Below are positions 1-8,321 of a stretch of 64,000 nucleotides of DNA, piece after piece (the first letter of the stretch is position 1; each line of letters starts with the position of its first letter). The stretch lies in the NCBI RefSeq assembly GCF_027627575.1, contig NZ_CP114065.1:372001-436000 (forward strand). The letters are read 5' to 3'. A program made the translations under genes and the position numbers. Below the pieces are notes generated by a model. The model was not told where the DNA came from. It saw nothing but the letters and a program-made list of their open reading frames with translations, and searched no databases. Source of the DNA: Kribbella sp. CA-293567. GTDB taxonomy: Bacteria > Actinomycetota > Actinomycetes > Propionibacteriales > Kribbellaceae.

Positions 1-527
1 ACTTCAACGGCGCCCGTCAGGTGACCGCACATCTGGTTCGCCTCGGTCACACCAGGATCGGCGTCATCGGCGGCCCCAGCGAGTGGCTGGCCTCGGACGC
101 CCGCCTCAGCGGCCACGCCGCAGCCCTCGCCGACGCCGGCATCCTCCCCGACCCCGCCCTGGTTCGCCCGATCCAGCCCACCACCGACCACGGCCACCAA
201 GCCGCCACCCAGCTACTCGATCTCCCCAACCGCCCCACGGCTCTGGTCTGCTTCAACGACAAAGCCGCAGTGGGCGCCCTCCAAGCCGCCACCTCCCGAG
301 GACTCTCCGTCCCTGGTGACTTGTCGATAGCCGGCTTCGACGATCTGGACGTGAGCCGAGCCACCACCCCAGCCCTCACCACGGTCCGCCAACCCCTCCA
401 GGAAATGGGCCGCATGGCAGTAAGCCTCCTGATCCGCCTGCTCGACCGCCACGAACTGGAAGCACTCCACGTCGAGCTGGCCACCGAGCTGGTCGTCCGC
501 GACTCCACCGCCCCACCCGCGAGCTGA
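1..527 (+). CDS. LacI/GalR-family regulator, C-terminal part
   Basis: The frame is open from the window edge, so the start codon and the N-terminal helix-turn-helix lie outside. The visible ~174 residues match the effector-binding half of LacI/GalR repressors: HLVRLGHTRIGVIGGP opens the sugar-binding fold, FNDKAAVGAL is the usual D-x-A-A-x-G segment, and IAGFDDLDVSRATTPALTT is the conserved hinge region before the C-terminal subdomain. Family members normally repress carbohydrate catabolic genes and release DNA on binding a sugar. The ligand and target genes cannot be told from this fragment. It converges on the TetR gene that follows. Confidence 0.88.
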   Translation, partial: FNGARQVTAHLVRLGHTRIGVIGGPSEWLASDARLSGHAAALADAGILPDPALVRPIQPTTDHGHQAATQLLDLPNRPTALVCFNDKAAVGALQAATSRGLSVPGDLSIAGFDDLDVSRATTPALTTVRQPLQEMGRMAVSLLIRLLDRHELEALHVELATELVVRDSTAPPAS

Positions 528-545
528 CCGCCCGGCGGATTCCTG

Positions 546-1154
546 CTAGAGCGCGCGGAGTGCCTGCAGCGCAGCAATGAAGTGGGTGACCAGGTCCTCC
601 GGCGTGCTCGGCCGATCCGCCTCCGGAAGCCCTGACCACTCGATGGCCAGGTCCTCCACGTACGCCAGCCAGGCATGCACCGCCATCCGGGTCTGCGAGG
701 CCGGCGCCTGTTCCGGCTCGTCCAGGAGGTCGAGGACCCGAGCGGTGAGGCCGGCGCGAGTAGCGGCGTACACCTCGACGACGAAGTTGTCGCCGCCGGC
801 GGCGCCACGGACGAAAGAAATGTAGGAGTCGCGCCGGCGGGTGACGAAGGCTACGAAGGAGAGCAGCATCTGCCGAAGCTGCTCGTCCCGCGGCAGCGAC
901 GGATCCGGCTTGGTGACGCGCAACAGCCGGCGGCCGGCGGCGCTCATCACCTCGACGTAGAAGTCCCGCTTGGTCGGGAAGTAGTGGAACAGCAGCCCGC
1001 GGGAGATCCCCGCCTCGGCCGCGACGGCGTCGATTGACAGCTCGTGGATCGGCTGGGTGCGCAACATCATCAGCCCGATGCCGACCAGCTGCTTGCGGCG
1101 GTCCTCCGCGGTCAGCCGCTTGCGTGTCTCGCCCGCCTTCACGCTATTGAGCAT
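546..1154 (-). CDS. TetR/AcrR-family transcriptional regulator
   Basis: 202 residues, the normal TetR length. An N-terminal helix-turn-helix (LSIDAVAAEAGISRGLLFHY, about residues 39-58) is followed by FPTKRDFYVEVM and a helical ligand-binding domain. It is transcribed divergently from the acyl-CoA operon that starts at 1214, and a near-perfect palindrome lies over its own 5' end, so it is probably an autorepressor that also controls that operon, with an acyl-CoA-like ligand (inference). The ATG at 1154 lies inside the palindrome and has no clear Shine-Dalgarno. The mRNA may be leaderless, or translation may start at GTG 1142, four codons later. Confidence 0.88.
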   Translation of the reverse strand: MLNSVKAGETRKRLTAEDRRKQLVGIGLMMLRTQPIHELSIDAVAAEAGISRGLLFHYFPTKRDFYVEVMSAAGRRLLRVTKPDPSLPRDEQLRQMLLSFVAFVTRRRDSYISFVRGAAGGDNFVVEVYAATRAGLTARVLDLLDEPEQAPASQTRMAVHAWLAYVEDLAIEWSGLPEADRPSTPEDLVTHFIAALQALRAL

Positions 1155-1164
1155 TGCTCAGTAG
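1144..1164. promoter_or_regulatory. Probable TetR operator between divergent genes
   Basis: TGAGCA-T-TGCTCA (1148-1160) is a perfect inverted repeat around one base. The flanking CTA (1144-1146) and TAG (1162-1164) extend it to 21 bp with a single mismatched pair. It covers the 5' end of the TetR gene and lies 50 bp before the acyl-CoA dehydrogenase start, as expected of an autoregulatory operator. Confidence 0.65.
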
Positions 1165-1213
1165 GTGCGCTACCGTCAAGGAAGCCGCCGGAAGAAGCGA
1201 TTGGGGAGCCGTG

Positions 1214-2455
1214 ATGGGGTTCGAACCGTCCGCGAGGGCGCAGCAGCTGATCGAGCAGGTCGCCGAGTTCGTCCGGACCGAGATCGAGCCGGTCGAGGCC
1301 GAGCTGCACGCCGCGACCAAGGCCGCCGAGGATCCGTGGCTGCCGCAGCCCGTCTTCAAGGAGCTGCAGGCGAAGGCCCGTAAGCAGGGTTTGTGGAACC
1401 TCTTCCTCCCGCCCGCCGAGCACGGCAACGCGCAGTACGGCGCCAGCTCGGAGGAGGGGCTCAGCAACCTCGACTACGCCCCCATCGCGGAGCTGACCGG
1501 CCGGTCGTTCATCGCGCCGTACGTGTTCAACTGCAACGCCCCCGACACCGGCAACATGGAAGTCCTGCTCCGCTACGGCACCGACGAGCAGAAGCAACAG
1601 TGGCTGGAGCCCTTGCTGGACGGCGCGATCCGGTCCGCCTTCTGCATGACCGAGCCCGACGTCGCCTCCTCCGACGCGACCAACATGGCCGCCACCGCGA
1701 TCGTCGACGGCGACGAGGTCGTCATCAACGGCCGCAAGTGGTGGAGCACCGGCGTCGGCCACCCGGACTGCGAGCTGCTCATCTTCATGGGCCTCACCGA
1801 TCCCGACGCCCACCGGTACGCGCGCCACACGATGGTGCTCGTCCCGCGCGCCACCCCTGGCGTGAAGGTCGAGCGCCTGCTCCCCGCCATGAGCCGGTAC
1901 GACGAACCGCACGGCCACGGCGAGGTGTCCTTCACCGACGTTCGGGTGCCTGCCGCCAACATCCTGGTCGGCCCCGGTCGCGCTTTCGAGATCGCCCAGG
2001 GACGGCTCGGTCCCGGCCGCGTGCACCACTGCATGCGGCTGATCGGGCTGGCCGAGAAGTCGCTCGAGCTGGCGATCCAGCGTGGCACCAGCCGGACGGC
2101 GTTCGGCAAGCCCCTGGTCAATCTCGGTGGCAACCGGGAACGGATCGCCGACGCGCGGATCGCGATCAACCAGGCCCGCCTGCTGGTGTTGCAGACGGCG
2201 TACCTGCTGGACACGAAGGGCCTGGCCGGCGCGTTGAGCGAGGTCAGCCAGATCAAGGTCGCGGTTCCGCGGATGGCGCAGGACGTGATCGACATGGCGA
2301 TCCAGCTGCACGGTGGTGGCGGGCTGTCCGACGACTTCCCGCTGGCCGCGGCCTGGACGAGCGCGCGGGCGCTGCGGCTGGCCGACGGGCCGGACGAGGT
2401 GCATCGTGGAGTGGTCGCGAAGATCGAGCTGGCGAAGTACAAGGAGTCCGAATGA
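1214..2455 (+). CDS. Acyl-CoA dehydrogenase family protein (ACAD10/11-like)
   Basis: 413 residues from ATG 1214, preceded by GGGGAG at a 5-nt spacing. An in-frame ATG at 1154 lies inside the operator and is not preferred. FAD-binding and substrate-pocket segments are recognisable: AFCMTEPDVASSDATNM, the WWSTGVGHPDC loop, LGPGRVHHCMRLIGLAEKS, and near the C-terminus QLHGGGGLSDDFPLA and LADGPDEVHRG. Together these resemble the long ACAD10/ACAD11 and mycobacterial FadE branch. The enzyme should oxidise an acyl-CoA or eliminate from a phosphorylated hydroxyacyl-CoA using FAD. It is the first gene of a tightly overlapping operon that includes an APH-type kinase, the partner fused to it in animal ACAD10/11. 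The true substrate is unknown. Confidence 0.92.
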   Translation: MGFEPSARAQQLIEQVAEFVRTEIEPVEAELHAATKAAEDPWLPQPVFKELQAKARKQGLWNLFLPPAEHGNAQYGASSEEGLSNLDYAPIAELTGRSFIAPYVFNCNAPDTGNMEVLLRYGTDEQKQQWLEPLLDGAIRSAFCMTEPDVASSDATNMAATAIVDGDEVVINGRKWWSTGVGHPDCELLIFMGLTDPDAHRYARHTMVLVPRATPGVKVERLLPAMSRYDEPHGHGEVSFTDVRVPAANILVGPGRAFEIAQGRLGPGRVHHCMRLIGLAEKSLELAIQRGTSRTAFGKPLVNLGGNRERIADARIAINQARLLVLQTAYLLDTKGLAGALSEVSQIKVAVPRMAQDVIDMAIQLHGGGGLSDDFPLAAAWTSARALRLADGPDEVHRGVVAKIELAKYKESE

Positions 2456-3243
2456 GCAGGGTTCTCGTCACCGGTGGCGCCAGTGGACTCGGGGCGGCGC
2501 TGGTCGCCCAGTTCGTTGCTGCAGGCCACCAAGTGCTCAGTACCGACCTGGCGGCCGAGTCGCCCGCGCAGACCGGAGCGCAGTACCGGCAGCTGAACGT
2601 GCGGGACGCGGGGGACTGGCAGCAGGCGGTCGCGTGGTGTGAGGAGAACTGGGGCGGGCTGGACATCCTGGTCAACAACGCCGGGATCGCGACCGGCGGC
2701 CGGATCGACGTCGAGTCGCTGGACGAGTGGGACCGGGTCGTCGACATCAACCTGATGGGGGTCGTCCGCGGCTGCCGCGCCTTCGTGCCGCTGTTCAAAC
2801 GCCAGAGCTCGGGCCACCTCGTCAACACGGCGTCGGCCGCGGGTCTGGTGCATCCGCCGATGATGAGTTCGTACAACACGGTGAAGGCCGGTGTGGTCGC
2901 GCTCTCCGAGACGCTCTCCCACGAGCTCCACCCGTACGGCGTCACCGTCTCGGTCATCTGCCCGTCGTTCTTCAAGACCAACCTGGGTGACTCGATCCAG
3001 GGCGACGACACCGAGATGGCCTCCACCGCCCGCCGGCTGATCGAGAAGTCGCCCCGGACCGCCGACGAGATCGCCGCCAACGTGATCGCCGGGATCCGGA
3101 AGCAGCAGTTCCTGATCATCCCCGACCGCCCGGCGTTGCTGGCCTGGCGTACCAAGCGGTTCGCCCGCCCGCTCTACGATCGGCAGATGCGCAAGATCGC
3201 CGCCCGGGCCCGCAGCCGCGCCGAAAGCGCGACCAAGCGCTGA
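2452..3243 (+). CDS. SDR-family NAD(P)-dependent oxidoreductase
   Basis: 263 residues, starting at an ATGA overlap with the dehydrogenase. Classical short-chain dehydrogenase: TGGASGLG cofactor motif (residues 7-14), NNAG (75-78), and catalytic Ser128, Tyr141 and Lys145 (YNTVK). The C-terminal extension is rich in Arg and Lys (KRFARPLYDRQMRKIAARAR), a feature of some mycobacterial SDRs; it might peripherally bind membrane. Its place in the operon suggests hydroxyacyl-to-ketoacyl oxidation in the same pathway (inference). Confidence 0.92.
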   Translation: MSRVLVTGGASGLGAALVAQFVAAGHQVLSTDLAAESPAQTGAQYRQLNVRDAGDWQQAVAWCEENWGGLDILVNNAGIATGGRIDVESLDEWDRVVDINLMGVVRGCRAFVPLFKRQSSGHLVNTASAAGLVHPPMMSSYNTVKAGVVALSETLSHELHPYGVTVSVICPSFFKTNLGDSIQGDDTEMASTARRLIEKSPRTADEIAANVIAGIRKQQFLIIPDRPALLAWRTKRFARPLYDRQMRKIAARARSRAESATKR

Positions 3244-4316
3244 TGCCCCCTGACCACCCTCCGGTCGAAGGCGCCCGCCCGGTCCGGGACGAGGACGCCT
3301 TCGACGTCGCGGCCGTCGACAGCTGGCTCCGCGCGGCGACCGCCTCGCCTCGCCTGCCCGAAGGGCTCCCCGAGGTCCAGCAGTTCTCCGGCGGCGCCTC
3401 CAATCTCACCTATCTCCTCCGCTATCCCGACCGTGACCTGATCCTGCGCCGGCCGCCGGCCGGCACCAAGGCCAAGGGCGCGCACGACATGGGCCGCGAA
3501 TACCGGATCCAGCAGCAGTTGGCACCGGTGTTCCCGTACGTCCCGAAAATGGTTGCCCACTGCAACGACCAGGCGGTGATCGGCTCCGAGTTCTACGTGA
3601 TGGAGCGGGTCGTCGGCACGATCCCTCGCAGGTCGGAGCTCGGAGTCGAGCTGACTCCGGGCAAGACCAAGCTGCTCGGGTACAAGCTGGTCGACACCCT
3701 GGTCGACCTGCACCAGGTGGATCCGGCCGCGGCCGGGCTCGCCGACCTCGGCAAGGGCGACGGGTACGTCGAGCGCCAGGTGAGCGGATGGTCCGGCCGG
3801 TACCGCAAGGCCAAGACCTGGAACGTGCCCAGCTTCGAGAAGGTGATGGCCTGGCTCGAGGCCAACCAGCCCGGCGACGTCCGGATCTGCGTGATCCACA
3901 ACGACTTCCGGCTCGACAACGTGGTGCTGGCGCCGGACGATCCGTTGAAGATCGTCGGGGTGCTCGACTGGGAGCTGGCCACACTCGGTGACCCGTTGAT
4001 GGATCTCGGCAGCGCGCTGGCCTACTGGGTGCAGGCTGACGACGACTGGGCCTTCCGGCGGTTCAAGATGCAGCCGTCCGACGCCCCGGGGATGATCGGC
4101 CGCGACGAGATCGTCCGCTACTACTGCGAGAAGTCCGGCCTCGACGCGTCCAACTGGGCGTTCTACGAGGTCTTCGGGCTGTTCCGTCTGGCCGTGATCG
4201 CGCAGCAGATCTACTACCGCTACCACCACAAGCAGACCCGCAACCCGCGCTTCAAGAACCTCTGGCTGCCGGTCAACCTGCTCGAGCGGCGCTGCCGCCG
4301 GATCATGAGCCGCTGA
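3243..4316 (+). CDS. APH-type phosphotransferase (ACAD10/11 kinase-like)
   Basis: 357 residues, starting at a TGATG overlap with the SDR. Protein-kinase-like fold of the aminoglycoside phosphotransferase family: FSGGASNLTYLLRY is the nucleotide loop, VIHNDFRLDN carries catalytic Asp221, and VLDWELATLGDPLMDLG carries the metal-binding Asp242. It belongs to the branch found beside acyl-CoA dehydrogenases, as in animal ACAD10/11 and the Pseudomonas levulinate operon, whose kinases phosphorylate 4-hydroxyacyl-CoAs. A role in antibiotic resistance is therefore unlikely. The mycobacterial homologue is often annotated fadE36. Confidence 0.88.
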   Translation: MPPDHPPVEGARPVRDEDAFDVAAVDSWLRAATASPRLPEGLPEVQQFSGGASNLTYLLRYPDRDLILRRPPAGTKAKGAHDMGREYRIQQQLAPVFPYVPKMVAHCNDQAVIGSEFYVMERVVGTIPRRSELGVELTPGKTKLLGYKLVDTLVDLHQVDPAAAGLADLGKGDGYVERQVSGWSGRYRKAKTWNVPSFEKVMAWLEANQPGDVRICVIHNDFRLDNVVLAPDDPLKIVGVLDWELATLGDPLMDLGSALAYWVQADDDWAFRRFKMQPSDAPGMIGRDEIVRYYCEKSGLDASNWAFYEVFGLFRLAVIAQQIYYRYHHKQTRNPRFKNLWLPVNLLERRCRRIMSR

Positions 4317-4999
4317 TGCCGACCATCTACCTGATCCGGCACGCGCAGGCGTCGTTCGGGCGCAGCGACTACGACCGGTTGTCGCCGCAGGGCGAGCAGC
4401 AGTCCGCGGTACTGGGCCGGGCGCTCACCGAGCGCGGCATCAAACCCACCTTGGTGATCAGGGGCGCGATGCGGCGGCACGCCCAGACCGCCGAGTTCGC
4501 GTTGCGGGCCGCAGGTCTCGACGCGACCAGTGAGGTCGACGAAGGACTCAACGAGTTCGATCACGACCAGGTGATCGTCGCCTACAAACCCGCCTACAAA
4601 CGCCGTCCGGTCCTGCTCGCCGACCTGGCCCGCACCGGCGATCCCCAGCGGGCGTTCCAGCAGATGTTCACCGCGGCCACCCAGCGATGGGCCGAAGGCG
4701 ACGGCACCGGTTACCCGGAGTCCTTCCAGGCCTTCTGCCAACGCTCGGAGGACGCCGTACGCCGTACCGCGGACCGCCTCGGCAAGGGCGAGTCCGCGAT
4801 CGTCTTCACCTCAGGTGGACCGATCGCCGCCGTCACCAGCCGGCTGCTCGCCGGGTCCGACGACCTCTGGCTCGCGCTCAACCCGGTCACGGTCAACACC
4901 GCGATCACCAAGCTCACCTCGGGACGCGGCGGCCTCACGCTGGTCAGCTACAACGAACACGGCCATCTCGACGGGACCGACCTGCTCTCCTACAGATAA
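4316..4999 (+). CDS. Histidine phosphatase family protein
   Basis: 227 residues, overlapping the kinase gene by one base (TGATG). The phosphoglycerate-mutase/acid-phosphatase signature LIRHAQASFG puts the phospho-accepting histidine at residue 9; a second arginine motif (RGAMRRHAQTAEFAL) and the late FTSGGPIAAV segment complete the fold. Members dephosphorylate small molecules, CoA esters or proteins. Its fixed position between a putative acyl-CoA kinase and an SDR suggests it acts on an intermediate of this operon, but the substrate is not evident. Confidence 0.9.
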   Translation: MPTIYLIRHAQASFGRSDYDRLSPQGEQQSAVLGRALTERGIKPTLVIRGAMRRHAQTAEFALRAAGLDATSEVDEGLNEFDHDQVIVAYKPAYKRRPVLLADLARTGDPQRAFQQMFTAATQRWAEGDGTGYPESFQAFCQRSEDAVRRTADRLGKGESAIVFTSGGPIAAVTSRLLAGSDDLWLALNPVTVNTAITKLTSGRGGLTLVSYNEHGHLDGTDLLSYR

Positions 5000-5008
5000 G
5001 GCGACCTG

Positions 5009-5752
5009 ATGCGACGCAACATCCTGATCACCGGGGCGAGTTCGGGGCTGGGCGAGGAGATGGCCCGGCAGTTCGCAGCCAAGGGTCACAACCTGGCGCT
5101 GACCGCCCGGCGCGAGGACCGGCTGAAGGCCCTGCGGACCGAGCTGATCGCCGCCCATCCCGGGCTGACGATTCTGGTCCGCACGCTCGACGTGAACGAC
5201 CACGACGCCGTGTTCGCGACCTTCCGCGCGATCGACGCCGACCTGTCGCTGGACCGGATCGTCGTGAACGCCGGCATCGGCAAGGGCGCGCCGCTCGGCA
5301 CCGGCCGGTTCGACGCGAACCTGATCACCGCGCAGACCAACTTCACCGCCGTTCTGGCCCAGGCCGAGGCCGCTCTCGAGCTGTTCCGCAGCAAGAACGC
5401 CGGTCACCTGGTCTTCATCTCCTCGGTCGCCGCGATGCGCGGCCTGCCCAAGTCGGTCACCACGTACGCCGCCACCAAGGCCGCGATCGCCACCCTCGCC
5501 GAGGGGCTCCAGCTGGAGCTGCTCGGCAAACCGATCAAGGTCAGCACGATCTTCCCCGGCTACATCAGGTCGGAGCTGAACGACCACGTCGCCAGGGCAC
5601 CGATGATCGTCGACACCGTGCCGGGCGTCCGGGCGATGGTCGCGGCGATCGAGTCGGAGAAGGCGAAGGCGTTCGCGCCGCCGTGGCCGTGGGTCGTGAT
5701 GGCACGATTCCTGAAGTACGCACCGCTGCCGCTGCTGAAGAGGATGGTCTGA
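5009..5752 (+). CDS. SDR-family oxidoreductase
   Basis: 247 residues, 9 bp after the phosphatase. Classical SDR motifs: TGASSGLG (residues 8-15), VNAGIG, catalytic Ser139, Tyr153 and Lys157. The C-terminal end (AFAPPWPWVVMARFLKYAPL) is hydrophobic and aromatic, as in SDRs associated with membrane or lipid substrates. This is the second SDR of the operon; the two differ strongly in sequence, so they probably use different substrates. Confidence 0.92.
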   Translation: MRRNILITGASSGLGEEMARQFAAKGHNLALTARREDRLKALRTELIAAHPGLTILVRTLDVNDHDAVFATFRAIDADLSLDRIVVNAGIGKGAPLGTGRFDANLITAQTNFTAVLAQAEAALELFRSKNAGHLVFISSVAAMRGLPKSVTTYAATKAAIATLAEGLQLELLGKPIKVSTIFPGYIRSELNDHVARAPMIVDTVPGVRAMVAAIESEKAKAFAPPWPWVVMARFLKYAPLPLLKRMV

Positions 5753-5753
5753 C

Positions 5754-6704
5754 ATGCGCTGGGGTCTCACCGTGCCGCTGACCGGAGTACCGATCCGGGA
5801 CCACAAGCCGCTGATCACCGAGCTGGCCGCACTGGGGTACACCGATCTGTGGTCGGCCGAAGTGGCCGGCGCCGACGCGTTCACGCCGCTGGTACTGGCG
5901 TCGGAGTGGGAGCAGGAGTTGCGGCTGGGGACGGCCGTCGTACCGGTTCACACTCGTGGGCCGGCGGCGCTGGCGATGAGCGCGGCGGCACTGGCCGACC
6001 TCGCGCCCGGCCGGTTCGTGCTGGGCATCGGGGCGTCGTCGGAGACGATCGTGACCGGCTGGAACGGAATCGCCTACGACCCGCCGCTGGCCCGGACGCG
6101 CGACGTCCTGCGGTTCCTCCGGCAGGCGTTCGCGGGGGAGAAGGTCGACGGCGAGTTCGACAGTTTCACGATCAAGCGGTTCCGGCTGGAGAAGGCGCCG
6201 GACGTCGCGCCCGCGATCATGCTCGCCGCGCTCCGCCCGCAGATGCTGCGGCTGGCGGCTCGTGAGGCGGACGGCGCGATCACCAACTGGCTGTCGGCCG
6301 GCGACGTCCGCCAGGTCCGGGCCGAGCTCGGCGACGACAAGGAACTGGCCGCGCGGATCTTCGTCTGCGTCACCGAGGACGCCGAGATGGCCCGCAACAT
6401 CGGCCGCTTCCTGATCGCGACCTACCTGACCGTGCCCGGCTACTCGGCCTTCCACGACTGGCTCGGCCGCGGCGAGGCGATGAAGGCGATGCGCGACGCG
6501 TGGGCCGCCGGTGACCGCAACGCCGCGATGGCCGCCGTACCGGTCGAGGTGATCGACGACCTGATCGTGCACGGCTCGGCCGCCGACTGCCGCGCCAGGA
6601 TCGGCGAGTACGTCGCCAACGGCCTCGACACCCCGATTCTCGCCACCCTGCCGACCGGCGCGGACCTGTTGGAGACAGCCCGCGCGCTGGCCCCAACTAG
6701 TTGA
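5754..6704 (+). CDS. LLM-class F420-dependent oxidoreductase
   Basis: 316 residues, starting one base after the SDR stop. Luciferase-like monooxygenase fold: RWGLTVPLTG, the GYTDLWSAEVAGADAF region, LRLGTAVVPVHTRGP and FVLGIGASS are typical of actinobacterial F420-dependent oxidoreductases. It would reduce or oxidise an organic substrate with coenzyme F420 or flavin. It is the last gene of the operon and overlaps the converging deaminase gene by 8 bp. Confidence 0.9.
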   Translation: MRWGLTVPLTGVPIRDHKPLITELAALGYTDLWSAEVAGADAFTPLVLASEWEQELRLGTAVVPVHTRGPAALAMSAAALADLAPGRFVLGIGASSETIVTGWNGIAYDPPLARTRDVLRFLRQAFAGEKVDGEFDSFTIKRFRLEKAPDVAPAIMLAALRPQMLRLAAREADGAITNWLSAGDVRQVRAELGDDKELAARIFVCVTEDAEMARNIGRFLIATYLTVPGYSAFHDWLGRGEAMKAMRDAWAAGDRNAAMAAVPVEVIDDLIVHGSAADCRARIGEYVANGLDTPILATLPTGADLLETARALAPTS

Positions 6705-7560
6705 TCAAGGCGATGATTGTCGTTCCGGTGGCGAACCGGCGGACCTGGTCGAACAAGGCGTACATCATCTTCGCTTCGTAGACCGGGTCCAGCCGCAGCC
6801 CGTGCCTGGCCTCGAAGTCGTCGACGAAGGCAGCCAACGCGGGCGTCCGCTTGGCATAGCCGCCGAAGTGATAGTCGTTCTCCAGCCGCCAACTGCCAGT
6901 CCGTCCCCCGTACGCCGCCCGCTGCAGCGCCACCACATCGTCTTCCAGTGGCGCCTTCAACACGGACACCCCGACCGCCGTCTGTCCTGGCCGAAGCCCT
7001 GCCGCGACCCCGGCCAACGTCCCACCGGTCCCCACCGCGCAGTAGATGACGTCGAAGGGCTCATTGATCTCCCCGGGCACCTCGGCGCACCCGAACACGG
7101 CCGCCGTGTTGCTGCCACCCTCGGGAATCAAATAGAACTCACCGAACTCGCAACCAAGACCGTCGATCACCGCGGCCGACGTCTTCAGCCGATAAGCCGA
7201 CCGGTCGAGATAGGTCAGCCGCATCCCCTGCGACACCGCGTAAGCCAGCGACGGATTGAGCGGCAGGTGCTCTTCGCCCCGCACCACGCCGATCGTCGCG
7301 AACCCGGCGTACCGGCCGACCGCCGCAGTCGCCCGGAGATGGTTGGAGTACGCGCCGCCGAAGGTCAGCATCGTGCCCACCTCGCGGGCGGGCTCGATGT
7401 TGTACTTCAGCTTCCGCCACTTGTTGCCCGGCATCTCCGGGTGGATCAGGTCGTCCCGCTTCAGCAGGACGCGGACCCCGCCCAGCCGCTCGTCGACGAG
7501 CTCGGTCACCGGCGACGGCAGCCGCAGCTCAGGCAGGTGACAGCTGGAAGACCCGGACAC
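6697..7560 (-). CDS. ACC deaminase / D-cysteine desulfhydrase-like PLP enzyme
   Basis: 287 residues from GTG 7560. A fold-type II PLP enzyme: LKRDDLIHPEMPGNKWRKL holds the probable PLP lysine (Lys47), then TFGGAYSNHLRATAAVGRY and the phosphate loop CAVGTGGTLAGVAAGL. The family includes 1-aminocyclopropane-1-carboxylate deaminase and D-cysteine desulfhydrase; sequence motifs alone do not separate them here. The start overlaps the upstream gene by 32 bp. GTG 7509 would remove the overlap but would drop the conserved LRLPSPV lead-in, so 7560 is kept. Confidence 0.88.
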   Translation of the reverse strand: MSGSSSCHLPELRLPSPVTELVDERLGGVRVLLKRDDLIHPEMPGNKWRKLKYNIEPAREVGTMLTFGGAYSNHLRATAAVGRYAGFATIGVVRGEEHLPLNPSLAYAVSQGMRLTYLDRSAYRLKTSAAVIDGLGCEFGEFYLIPEGGSNTAAVFGCAEVPGEINEPFDVIYCAVGTGGTLAGVAAGLRPGQTAVGVSVLKAPLEDDVVALQRAAYGGRTGSWRLENDYHFGGYAKRTPALAAFVDDFEARHGLRLDPVYEAKMMYALFDQVRRFATGTTIIALIN

Positions 7561-8248
7561 AGGACCCCTGGACGATGACCATGCCTTCCATCTTCTTGCC
7601 GTTGGTGGTGCCGGACATCGCGATGATGTACGGGTCCTGGCCGATCGCCACGTCGCTCAGCTTGAGACTGGTCGGCGCCGCGATCCAGACCCTCATCAGG
7701 CTCGGGAACAGCTGCCTGGTCTCGGCGCAGCTGAGCGCGGTCGCGGCGTTCTCGTTCCCGGCGTTGAGGTGCCCCACGAACCGCCCGGCCAGCGCGACCG
7801 CCGCGGCCTTGGTGCCCCGGCCCACCGGCTTGCTCGGCACCGGCAGCGTCGGCACCTTCGTCGGCAGCTTGGTGGGCGCCGGAGTGGGGATCGCCGACGG
7901 GACGGTCGGCGGCGGCGCGGTCGGCGACTCCTCGGCCGGCGTAGGCGCGACGGGCACACTCGATGGCGCCGGAGCGGGCGCGGTGCCGTCGGAGGAGTTC
8001 CCCGAGGCCAGCCGGTAGGCGACGAAGCCGCCGATCCCCAGGACGACGGCGAGCAGGATCGCGATCAGCACGATGATCAGGACGGCCTTGTCCTTGCGCG
8101 GCGGTCCGCCGTACGGCGGTGCTGCCCAGTTGCCGCCCTGCGGCTGGTAGGACGGCCCGCCTTGCGGCTGGTACGGCTGCGACTGCCAGCCGGGCGGACC
8201 GTTCTGGGGGCCTTGGCCCGGTGGGCCGGGCGGCGGTGGGTAGCTCAC
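7529..8248 (-). CDS. Single-pass membrane protein with proline-rich tails
   Basis: Unknown function. Taken from GTG 8248 (VSYPPPPGPPGQ) it has 239 residues; a longer form from 8323 would add an unconvincing basic/Cys segment. Layout: a cytoplasmic Pro/Gln/Gly/Tyr-rich stretch with two PYQPQGG-like copies (residues 1-50), one membrane helix (about 55-78), a Pro/Thr-rich extracellular linker (80-140) and a small C-terminal domain (about 145-239) with two cysteines (ALSCAETR, GSCVRVF), which could form a disulfide. This design is common in actinobacterial surface proteins. Confidence 0.7.
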   Translation of the reverse strand: MSYPPPPGPPGQGPQNGPPGWQSQPYQPQGGPSYQPQGGNWAAPPYGGPPRKDKAVLIIVLIAILLAVVLGIGGFVAYRLASGNSSDGTAPAPAPSSVPVAPTPAEESPTAPPPTVPSAIPTPAPTKLPTKVPTLPVPSKPVGRGTKAAAVALAGRFVGHLNAGNENAATALSCAETRQLFPSLMRVWIAAPTSLKLSDVAIGQDPYIIAMSGTTNGKKMEGMVIVQGSCVRVFQLSPA

Positions 8249-8321
8249 GGAGCAAGTGTCGCAGCGAGAGGGGCACTCGAGGTCCATGCGCCGCGAATGA
8301 AAGGTACTCGCCTCTGCTCCC

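Noticed and set aside
3243-4316. Aminoglycoside resistance gene.
   Set aside because: The kinase motifs are of the ACAD10/11-associated branch and the gene is embedded in an acyl-CoA operon.
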